A stretch of 11,092 nucleotides of DNA, taken from the NCBI GenBank assembly GCA_017523005.1, contig JAFWXG010000071.1:1-11092 (forward strand). The letters run 5' to 3'. A program made the translations under genes and the position numbers. The stretch is from Clostridia bacterium (GTDB lineage Bacteria; Bacillota; Clostridia; RGIG6154). The notes under the pieces are model-generated. The model worked only from the letters and a program-made list of their open reading frames with translations. It was not told the DNA's origin and did no database searches. Positions 6,018-10,739 of this stretch are shown one piece after another; within the stretch, counting starts at the first letter, position 1; each line of letters begins with the position of its first letter.

Positions 6018-6350
6018 TTAAACTAAATCTGTGTCGCTGTCGCTTGTAAATACTTCAAAATCTTCTGTAAAATCCAGGTCGCTTGTATCTATTGCTATAT
6101 CGTCTGTATTTACTTCTATATCGGCTAAATAAAGCAGCATAGCCGGTAAAATACCCTGGTTTTTATAATTGCCTATAAAGTCAATATGCTTAACTTCCGG
6201 GGGCGTTCCTGGGTTGGTATATCGCCCTATAGCCGCCAAAAAGTCTATTGTTTCGGTTGTACCGTCTTTATAGTGCATTTTTACTTTAAGATTTTTATTT
6301 ACTTTGCCTTTGATTTCTTCAAGGATTTTTAATACTGCTGCTTTATTCAT
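6018..6350 (-). CDS. Small acidic protein, last gene of cargo operon (paralogue set)
   Basis: 110 residues, function not recognised. Begins MNKAAVLKILEEIKGKV, then VKMHYKDGTTETIDFLAAIG, and ends in a very acidic tail (about residues 78-110, rich in Asp/Glu and Thr). The helix-then-YxDGTxE pattern is shared with the gene at 6563-6856 and more loosely with 6343-6558, suggesting tandem duplication. Its ATG overlaps the preceding stop by eight bases and there is no good close ribosome site, so it probably depends on coupling. The terminator at 5961-5990 follows. An acidic tail may mimic DNA or bind a basic partner; that is only a guess. Confidence 0.7.
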   Translation of the reverse strand: MNKAAVLKILEEIKGKVNKNLKVKMHYKDGTTETIDFLAAIGRYTNPGTPPEVKHIDFIGNYKNQGILPAMLLYLADIEVNTDDIAIDTSDLDFTEDFEVFTSDSDTDLV

Positions 6351-6558
6351 TTGCTAATATATCAAGCCTTTCTATAATATAGTCAAGGTCTTTAAGGTTG
6401 TTTCCCTTAATAATCTTTACAAGTTTAGCTTCTGGGTATTGCTTAAGCTCCCTGGCTTTATATCTGCCCTCTACTCCGTTTACCTCTGCTATAACTTCTA
6501 TGTGGTTAAGGTTTTGGCTTCCCAGGCGGTGCAGTTCTTTTAATATACTTCTATTCAT
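6343..6558 (-). CDS. Small cargo-operon protein of unknown function (paralogue set)
   Basis: 71 residues, starting MNRSILKELHRLG, followed by a predicted strand-turn-strand (IEVIAEVNGVEGRYKARELK) and a C-terminal helix (LKDLDYIIERLDILA). The opening helix and following two-strand segment resemble the starts of its neighbours on both sides. AGAGG lies upstream; the gap after the preceding gene is four bases and the overlap with the next gene eight. No known family recognised. Confidence 0.65.
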   Translation of the reverse strand: MNRSILKELHRLGSQNLNHIEVIAEVNGVEGRYKARELKQYPEAKLVKIIKGNNLKDLDYIIERLDILANE

Positions 6559-6562
6559 AAGC

Positions 6563-6856
6563 TTATACCTCTACTATTTCGGGGTCTGGCTCTCCTGCAG
6601 CCGTTAAAAAGCCGGTTACTATTCCCAGGGTTGCTTTACTTTGTCTGTCGCTCTTATAAGTTATCTTCTTAAAGGCTTTGTAGTCTGGGTCTGCTTCTCT
6701 TTCTGCAGATTGCTTAATAGCGTTTAGAAGTATTGTAACATCGGTTAGCTTTTCGCTTGTTCCGTCTGTATAATCTACAATAAATATTTTGGGCTTTTGT
6801 ATGTTCTGCAGTTCTTCCAGGGTCTTTAGTGCCTTGCTTAAGGCTTTCTTATTCAT
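6563..6856 (-). CDS. Small cargo-operon protein of unknown function (paralogue set)
   Basis: 97 residues. MNKKALSKALKTLEELQ, then KIFIVDYTDGTSEKLTDVTILLNAI, then a charged middle and an acidic end (EPDPEIVEV). The first 45 residues line up with the gene at 6018-6350 (MNKxA, a helix, YxDGTxE, a following helix). The ATG overlaps the stop of the 230-residue gene, showing coupling. Function unknown; the conserved DGT turn suggests a small beta-hairpin domain. Confidence 0.65.
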   Translation of the reverse strand: MNKKALSKALKTLEELQNIQKPKIFIVDYTDGTSEKLTDVTILLNAIKQSAEREADPDYKAFKKITYKSDRQSKATLGIVTGFLTAAGEPDPEIVEV

Positions 6857-7541
6857 TGATTGCCCCTGTATTCTGTGCCGGTGCTACTTTCGGGATAGAG
6901 TAGCCCTCTACCTTTGCTTTGATTTCATCTATACGCTGGTCAAACTGTCGGTTAAATACGGCTGTTCTTTCTATTTCGTTAGGTCTTAAGGCGTATTCTG
7001 CCCAGTTCTGTACGGCTTCCAGGGCGTCGCTGTGGGTTGTAGGTGTAAGCTTAAGCGTTCTGCCCTTAAATTCTAAATCTCTATCCCTGGTCTGTACGCC
7101 TACTTCTTCTATTTTCTTACCTATAAGCTTACGCATAGTATAATTTTCTGGGTATTCATCGGCTAACGCTAAAAGCTCTTTGCCGGTCATTACGCCGCTG
7201 TTAAGAAGTGCAAGCCCCTTTTCGTCTATGCTCTCCGGCGTTGCTCTAAAGTGTCTATCAAATACGCCGTTAGCTTCGTTTATGATTTCTGCAAATTCGG
7301 CTTTAGCTTCCCTTACTACTGTTTCAAGTCTGCCTTTAAGCTCCCTTTCCGTTGTTTCGTGCTTTGCATAATCTCTTTTAAGGCTTTCGCTATCGTTCCA
7401 GCCCCTTTGTAGTTCTCTTTGCCAGTTCTTCTTTTCACTCTCCAGGGCGTTACTGTAAAGCTCAAAAGCGGCTCTTGCCTGGTGGTATGCTGTTCTAAAT
7501 TTTTCGATATAATCAGTTAAATAAATTCTTTCTTCGTTCAT
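6849..7541 (-). CDS. 230-residue mainly helical protein, phage-like, function unknown
   Basis: Strong GGAGGAT upstream of the ATG at 7541, three bases after the preceding stop. Residues 1-100 are long charged helices (ARAAFELYSNALESEKK, ELKGRLETVVREAKAEF), likely coiled coil. A middle segment reads PESIDEKGLALLNSGVMTGKEL, then NYTMRKLIGKKIEE; the rest is helical. From memory this arrangement resembles uncharacterised proteins of Firmicutes phages and phage-like elements found away from replication genes, but I cannot name the family. It is the largest cargo-operon gene. A scaffold, tethering or capsid-interaction role is possible; no enzymatic motif is visible. Confidence 0.7.
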   Translation of the reverse strand: MNEERIYLTDYIEKFRTAYHQARAAFELYSNALESEKKNWQRELQRGWNDSESLKRDYAKHETTERELKGRLETVVREAKAEFAEIINEANGVFDRHFRATPESIDEKGLALLNSGVMTGKELLALADEYPENYTMRKLIGKKIEEVGVQTRDRDLEFKGRTLKLTPTTHSDALEAVQNWAEYALRPNEIERTAVFNRQFDQRIDEIKAKVEGYSIPKVAPAQNTGAINE

Positions 7542-7544
7542 TGT

Positions 7545-7799
7545 TTAATATCCTCCAGCTTCAAAAATTTTAGCGGTGTAGTTTCCGTCTTTATCCTTGC
7601 AAAGTTCCTTTGCTATTTGTCCTGTTATACTGCCCCTGCCGTATGATAAATAAGATATATTCCCCTGGGCTGCATACTCTAACAGCTGTACCGGCGTTAA
7701 TAGTCGCTGTTCCCCGGCTTTGTCCTTTATCATAAATCGGGCTTCTGGGTTTTCTGTTATAAAATCATCAAGCTTTATAAGCCTTTCTGCCATACTCAT
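7545..7799 (-). CDS. Small protein of unknown function in cargo operon
   Basis: 84 residues, MSMAERLIKLDDFITENPEARFMIKD... ending FEAGGY. AGGGA lies 6 bases before the ATG at 7799; a second in-frame ATG (Met3) follows. The ATG overlaps the stop of the preceding short gene. The segment FMIKDKAGEQRLLTPVQLLEYAA has the same strand-turn-strand-helix rhythm as the three short genes at the end of the operon, but similarity is too weak to claim homology. Confidence 0.65.
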   Translation of the reverse strand: MSMAERLIKLDDFITENPEARFMIKDKAGEQRLLTPVQLLEYAAQGNISYLSYGRGSITGQIAKELCKDKDGNYTAKIFEAGGY

Positions 7800-7945
7800 T
7801 TTTTATCCCTGCTTTCGTCTGGGGGCTGTGGCTCTACATCTTCCCCGAAAATGTCCTTGTAATATTCGCTTAAGTCCTCAATTTCTATAATTTCGTCTTT
7901 TTGTCGCTTTAAGTTCTCTAAAGCCTTTATAGTGCTATGCTTCAT
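7796..7945 (-). CDS. 49-residue acidic helical protein in cargo operon
   Basis: ATG at 7945 to TGA at 7796-7798. Starts MKHSTIKALENLKRQKDE, continues with an acidic stretch (IIEIEDLSEYYKDIFGED) and a proline-rich, charged tail. GAGGGGG lies 4-5 bases before the ATG; both ends overlap the neighbouring genes by four bases. That tight chain is the main support that it is real. Function unknown. Confidence 0.65.
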   Translation of the reverse strand: MKHSTIKALENLKRQKDEIIEIEDLSEYYKDIFGEDVEPQPPDESRDKK

Positions 7946-8103
7946 TCTTCCCCCTCGAAGTCGTGTATATTTCTATTTGGCTGGGGGTATCTTATGCAGT
8001 CAAATATATATAAAGCAAACTTCTTTTCTTTCTCTATTTGCTCTTTTTCGGCTTGCTTCTGGCGGTGCATTTCCTTAAGGTCTTTTATAAGCTTCTTTTC
8101 CAT
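7942..8103 (-). CDS. 53-residue charged helical protein in cargo operon
   Basis: ATG at 8103, one base overlap (TAATG) with the lipoprotein stop; TGA at 7942-7944 overlaps the next ATG by four bases. Residues 1-30 are a highly charged helix (KKLIKDLKEMHRQKQAEKEQ), then FALYIFDCIRYPQP and an acidic end. AGGAAAGGG lies upstream at normal distance. Possibly a coiled-coil partner of the 49-residue protein encoded just before the lipoprotein. No family recognised. Confidence 0.65.
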   Translation of the reverse strand: MEKKLIKDLKEMHRQKQAEKEQIEKEKKFALYIFDCIRYPQPNRNIHDFEGEE

Positions 8104-8432
8104 TAAAACAGCCCTTTCCTGTGGATTGTGTAAACTTTGCCGCCTACTATGTCTGTTATTTCCATACTGCCCCCAGGAAGTAAGACTATTTCTATTGTGT
8201 CTGTTTTCTGGCTTGTTTTAGGCTCTGTAGGGGCGTTTTCTTTCTTTACCCTTATAGTCCTATAGGTATATTCTTTATCGGCTGTACGGTCAATTATAAG
8301 CGTTTCTGTGCCTGTTCTGGCTATGTAGATTGTGTCTGTATCGGCTATTACTTTTGTAGCCTTGCTGCAGCCTGTAAAGAAGCATAGCAGCATACCTAAA
8401 ACTAATATAAAAGCTATTGCCTTATTCTTCAT
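8103..8432 (-). CDS. Small lipoprotein with an internal repeat
   Basis: 109 residues. A lipoprotein signal peptide is clear: MKNK, a hydrophobic core, then lipobox FTGC with Cys22 as the lipidation site, so the mature protein should be anchored on the outer face of the membrane. The mature part contains two related halves, DTDTIYI...LIIDRTADKEYTY and KTDTIEI...MEITDIVGGKVYTI, joined by a Pro/Thr-rich linker (about 66-76). The ATG overlaps the preceding coiled-coil gene by 11 bases, with AAAGGGG in its coding end. Function unknown. A small surface lipoprotein on a phage-like element could act in superinfection exclusion; lysis (spanin-like) seems less likely because no holin or endolysin is present. 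Confidence 0.8.
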   Translation of the reverse strand: MKNKAIAFILVLGMLLCFFTGCSKATKVIADTDTIYIARTGTETLIIDRTADKEYTYRTIRVKKENAPTEPKTSQKTDTIEIVLLPGGSMEITDIVGGKVYTIHRKGLF

Positions 8433-8571
8433 CAGCTGCAGCCCCTTTCTTAAGTTCTCTAACTTCTTTTTTAAGCCGGTTTATTTCTTTACGCTGGCTT
8501 TCTTTTTCGTTCTCTAACCGTCTAACTTTTTCGTTAAGCAGTTCTATAAGTTGGTCTTTGTAGTCTGTCAT
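8422..8571 (-). CDS. 49-residue coiled-coil protein
   Basis: ATG at 8571 with AGGAG 9 bases upstream, TAA at 8422-8424. The whole sequence is one charged amphipathic helix (DQLIELLNEKVRRLENEKES, then KEINRLKKEVRELKK) with leucines at heptad spacing, ending GAAADEE. It overlaps the lipoprotein start by 11 bases. The strong ribosome site and overlap make it a credible gene. Probably an oligomerising or partner-binding protein; role unknown. Confidence 0.68.
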   Translation of the reverse strand: MTDYKDQLIELLNEKVRRLENEKESQRKEINRLKKEVRELKKGAAADEE

Positions 8572-8595
8572 TGTATCAGCTCCTATAAAATAAAA

Positions 8596-9006
8596 TTAAA
8601 TGTTGCCTGTTTCTTCGTCAAATTCGGCTTTAAGTTCCTGTATCTGCTCCACTATGTCGCTTGTTTCAGTAAACTTAATAGAATATTCTAAAAGCGTTCT
8701 GCAAGCTGTAAGCCTTGTTTGTGGGTGTATTTCCTTATTATTGGCTATTTCGCTTATTACCTCTAAAATATCCGCTGTTTTGCCCTGTAAATAGGTTGTA
8801 GCCTGGTGTACTACATCGGCTTTAGCTTCCCTGTAGCGTTTCTTAAAGTCTGGCTTTCTTAAATAGCTGTATATAGTGCTTTCGGGTATCTCTGTAGCCG
8901 CTGCAGCCGCCTTAACTGTCGGGCTTGTCAGTAGTGCAGCTATTAGGGTTTCTTCTTTGCTGTTGTTCACTCTCTCCCCTCGCTTTCTTTTCCCAGTATC
9001 GTTCAT
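8596..9006 (-). CDS. Terminase small subunit-like HTH protein
   Basis: 136 residues from the ATG at 9006 (AAGGG 7-8 bases upstream). A GTG at 8970 with GAGGGGAG just before it gives a 124-residue form that starts VNNSKEETLIAALL, where phage homologues usually begin, so the true start is uncertain. Residues about 15-50 contain an HTH (TVKAAAAATEIPESTIYSYL, then DFKKRYREAK). The rest is helical with HPQTRLTACRTLLEYSIKFTETSDI, a pattern I associate with Firmicutes phage proteins annotated as small terminase subunits or phage HTH proteins. By family it would bind DNA, either for packaging initiation or transcription control. No large terminase is encoded in the window. Overlaps the upstream small gene in another frame. 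Confidence 0.62.
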   Translation of the reverse strand: MNDTGKRKRGERVNNSKEETLIAALLTSPTVKAAAAATEIPESTIYSYLRKPDFKKRYREAKADVVHQATTYLQGKTADILEVISEIANNKEIHPQTRLTACRTLLEYSIKFTETSDIVEQIQELKAEFDEETGNI

Positions 9007-9088
9007 TAGCAGCCCTTACCTTTTCGGGATTGTTTTTTCTCCATTCCCTTTTATATTTGTTTTTAGCTTCCTTTGCTGCTTCTGTCAT
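8912..9088 (-). CDS. 58-residue basic phage-type protein, first gene of cargo operon
   Basis: ATG at 9088, TAA at 8912-8914, with AAAGGGGGAG about 11 bases upstream. The first 37 residues (MTEAAKEAKNKYKREWRKNN, then PEKVRAANERYWEKKARGE) match the kind of short Lys/Arg-rich protein commonly found just before the terminase region in Firmicutes phages, with KREW and RYWEKK motifs. The tail overlaps the terminase-like gene by 95 bases if that begins at 9006. It is too short for confident family assignment; nucleic-acid binding is plausible from its charge. Confidence 0.65.
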   Translation of the reverse strand: MTEAAKEAKNKYKREWRKNNPEKVRAANERYWEKKARGESEQQQRRNPNSCTTDKPDS

Positions 9089-9117
9089 TGGTTGATTGCT
9101 CCCCCTTTCTGTTAATT

Positions 9118-9135
9118 TTCTTGTACTTCGTTTTC
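9118..9135. repeat. Short dispersed repeat, 18-bp form, copy 4 of 4
   Basis: Identical to 5913-5930 (TTCTTGTACTTCGTTTTC). It lies in the expected 5' untranslated leader of the cargo operon, between the -10 at 9156-9161 and the first ATG at 9088. Confidence 0.6.
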
Positions 9136-9155
9136 TTTGTGTTTATCTTAATTAT

Positions 9156-9184
9156 ATTGTACCATAAATATTTTATTTTGTCAA
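9156..9184 (-). promoter_or_regulatory. Near-consensus sigma-A promoter of the cargo operon
   Basis: On the minus strand TTGACA (9179-9184), a 17-base spacer and TACAAT (9156-9161), about 68 bp upstream of the first cargo ATG. The 30-bp dyad at 9207-9236 lies 22 bp further upstream, a distance suited to a regulator contacting RNA polymerase from upstream. Confidence 0.82.
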
Positions 9185-9206
9185 GTCCTTTCCCTTTTCC
9201 TTTCCC

Positions 9207-9236
9207 TATGCAAAATTACTTGTATAACTTAACATA
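9207..9236 (-). repeat. 30-bp dyad element, copy C (upstream of cargo operon)
   Basis: Read on the minus strand: arms TATGTTAAGTTAT and TAATTTTGCATA with core ACAAG. Arms are identical to copy B and differ from copy A at one base. With its flanking bases it extends to CTATG...CATAG. It lies between the cargo promoter and the divergent plus-strand gene. Bases 9238-9253 carry a 16-mer also found in reverse at 1852-1867. Confidence 0.8.
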
Positions 9237-9327
9237 GAAAATAAGGCTTTTTTCGTTGTTGCGTTCTCCTGGTTAGCCCCCCTGTTTTACTATGAAAATA
9301 TTTAATTATCTTCAAAAACTTTAGCTG

Positions 9328-9375
9328 CTTTTTTTGAAAAAAGTATGTATAATCTAAGTAGAGTATAAAAACTCT
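9328..9375 (+). promoter_or_regulatory. Candidate promoter of the plus-strand gene with two small inverted repeats
   Basis: TATAAT at 9348-9353 is a perfect -10, but no good -35 sits 16-18 bases upstream. CTTTTTT/AAAAAAG (9328-9343) is a palindrome just before the -10, and AGAGT/ACTCT (9360-9375) is an inverted repeat at the expected transcription start. Either could be an operator for autoregulation. TATGAAAATATTT at 9291-9303 also occurs at 5892-5904 near the recombinase promoter. Confidence 0.5.
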
Positions 9376-9415
9376 ATTTTGGGGCTTTTTATGGTAAGCT
9401 CTGGGGGTGGTTGTT

Positions 9416-9646
9416 ATGTTACCATTAAAAGTATTGTACTATGAAGCATTGATAGAGTTATTTTTGGAGCTTGCGGCTAATAAGGGCTGGGGCTATGCTC
9501 CGTTAGCATTTCTTTATAACAGCGATAAGCCGGAAGCAGAACAGCTTACAGAAGAAAACTTTATAGAAGCTTTGAAGCGTGGGAAGTTACCCCCTCAAGA
9601 AGTTATTTTTCTTTTTAAGGCTGTTTTTGGTGAGTTATTTGTATAA
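9416..9646 (+). CDS. Small protein, possibly a divergent Cro/XRE-like regulator; only clear plus-strand gene
   Basis: 76 residues from ATG 9416, with GGGGG at 9403-9407. A GTG at 9407 in the same frame would add three residues but overlaps that ribosome site. Sequence: MLPLKVLYYEALIELFLELA, then NKGWGYAPLAFLYNSDKPEAEQ, then TEENFIEALKRGKLPPQEVIFLFKAVFG. The spacing of the helix after LAANKG and the RGKLPP...LFKAVFG ending recall Cro/XRE HTH proteins (LAxxKG...RGxxPP...LxxALG), but the recognition helix is not convincing. As the only gene facing the other way, with its own promoter carrying inverted repeats and a strong terminator, a copy-number or operon regulator is a fair guess. Function not established. 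Confidence 0.7.
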   Translation: MLPLKVLYYEALIELFLELAANKGWGYAPLAFLYNSDKPEAEQLTEENFIEALKRGKLPPQEVIFLFKAVFGELFV

Positions 9647-9665
9647 GGTTTAATATATAAAAAAA

Positions 9666-9697
9666 GCGGGGGCTAAGTTTTGCCCCTGCCTTTTTAT
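9666..9697 (+). terminator. Strong rho-independent terminator, bidirectional
   Basis: GCGGGGGC (9666-9673), 8-nt loop, GCCCCTGC (9682-9689): an 8-bp GC-rich stem with one G-U in plus RNA, followed by TTTTTATTTTTTT and preceded by a run of A. It ends the plus-strand gene 20 bases after its stop. The A-run makes it usable for minus-strand transcripts coming from the helicase operon as well. Confidence 0.88.
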
Positions 9698-9750
9698 TTT
9701 TTTCTTATTTTGGCTGTTTTTTGGCTCTTTTAAGCCTATAAAAATATATT

Positions 9751-9780
9751 CTTAGGCTGCTTTTTGGGTGTCTGCCTAAG
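9751..9780 (-). terminator. Candidate terminator of the helicase operon
   Basis: CTTAGGC (9751-9757) and GCCTAAG (9774-9780) form a perfect 7-bp inverted repeat with a 16-base loop, 15 bases after the stop of the DUF7659-like gene. On the minus strand it is followed by an AT-rich run ending in TTTTTA. The large loop makes it weaker than the terminator at 9666-9689, which probably provides backup. Confidence 0.5.
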
Positions 9781-9794
9781 TTTTACCCTAAGTT

Positions 9795-10217
9795 TTATTC
9801 CGCTTCTGCTTCCAGTTCCTTTGCCGCTTTACAAAAGCCCTTGTTTAGTCTGGGGTCTTGCTCTATCTGTAGCGGCTGTATGCTGCAAGCCCTTAAAGCT
9901 TCTGTAGGGTCGCCGGTATAACTATATTCGTGGTTTGCAAGCTCTGTATAAAACATATCATATATAAAGCCCTCGCCTGTTTTATCGGCTTCTATTGCTT
10001 CTTTTAATTCTTGCTGGTGGCGGTGTATCAAATCCCATAAAGCTTTATAGTCGGTCTTTCTTACAAATCCGCTGGGGGCTATTGCCTTAAGTTCCCCCAT
10101 ATCCTTAACGCCTAACTTTTTCATTCCCTCTTTAAGCTGCTTTTCACTAAAAGCCCACATCATCGGGAAGCTGTCTATTTCTTTTTGCTGTCTGTCCTTT
10201 AATTCTCTGTATGTCAT
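9795..10217 (-). CDS. DUF7659-like plasmid/phage protein
   Basis: 140 residues. MTYRELKDRQQKEIDSFPMM, then WAFSEKQLKEGMKKLGV, then GFVRKTDYKALWDLIHRHQQ, EADKTGEGFIYDMFYTELAN and HEYSYTGDPTEAL, ending in an acidic tail. I recognise this as the DUF7659-type family seen in Firmicutes and other gut mobile elements; biochemical function is not known to me. GAGG lies upstream and the gap after the previous gene is seven bases. Third and last gene of the putative helicase operon if the molecule is circular, so a replication accessory role is the simplest guess. Confidence 0.75.
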   Translation of the reverse strand: MTYRELKDRQQKEIDSFPMMWAFSEKQLKEGMKKLGVKDMGELKAIAPSGFVRKTDYKALWDLIHRHQQELKEAIEADKTGEGFIYDMFYTELANHEYSYTGDPTEALRACSIQPLQIEQDPRLNKGFCKAAKELEAEAE

Positions 10218-10224
10218 ATTCTTA

Positions 10225-10728
10225 TTACCTCGCTTTTAATAATTCTATAAGTTGGTTTTCTCTGTCCTGGTGGGCTTTAATTGCCCTGTTTATTCTGTTT
10301 CGGCTGTCCTCTGGCTCTTGCTGCAGCTCTGGGCGTGTTAGCATTGTTAAGCGTTGCCGTACCTCGTCAAGCTCTTTTTGTATTGCTCCAGGTTGCTTTA
10401 AGCCTATGCCGTATATTGCTTTAAGGTCTGCTTCTGTTTGGGTATAAAATACGCTGTTAGAAGTCATAAGGCTTATAGCCTTGCAAGCCTTTAAGAATAA
10501 GTCTGTTATATCAGCCCCAGACTTAAGCCCCTTTAATATAGCTGTCTGCAGTTCCCCAGATAGTTTTATATTATCCTGGTAAGTTGCATAAACTCTGCGG
10601 GCTTCCTCTATTTCCCTTTGGCGTTCATCTGCTTTTTTTTGCAGTTGTACGCTGGCTGGAATAGCCGAAGTTTGCGGCTCCGTTATTTCTGGTGTGTTCT
10701 GGGTAAGTCCTGTAAAATCTAATTCCAT
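10225..10728 (-). CDS. Conserved mobile-element protein next to the helicase (helical, unknown function)
   Basis: 167 residues, AGGGGG six bases before the ATG at 10728, 11 bases after the helicase stop. MELDFTGLTQ, a Pro/Thr-rich segment, then a long helix (VQLQKKADERQREIEEARRV, YATYQDNIKLSGELQTAILK), GLKSGADITDLFLKACKAIS, and a C-terminal helix-turn-helix-like charged pair. The opening MELDF and the central ILKGLxxGxDITxLFLKACKAISxMT segment recall, from memory, proteins found beside DnaB-type helicases in Firmicutes plasmids and phages. A helicase loader or accessory protein is plausible from position but unproven. Confidence 0.7.
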   Translation of the reverse strand: MELDFTGLTQNTPEITEPQTSAIPASVQLQKKADERQREIEEARRVYATYQDNIKLSGELQTAILKGLKSGADITDLFLKACKAISLMTSNSVFYTQTEADLKAIYGIGLKQPGAIQKELDEVRQRLTMLTRPELQQEPEDSRNRINRAIKAHQDRENQLIELLKAR

Positions 10729-10739
10729 TAAATACCCCC

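Noticed and set aside
1699..9236. The 30-bp dyads as Xer dif-like recombination sites (11-bp arms around a 6-bp centre)
   Set aside because: The size fits, but the three cores differ, which would block recombination between them. The inner edges of the arms also do not follow the ...TAA-core-TTA... pattern of dif sites.
9328..9343. CTTTTTT/AAAAAAG palindrome as a terminator
   Set aside because: The stem is purely A/T apart from one G-C pair with a 2-base gap, and it lies directly before a TATAAT, so an operator-like role is more likely.
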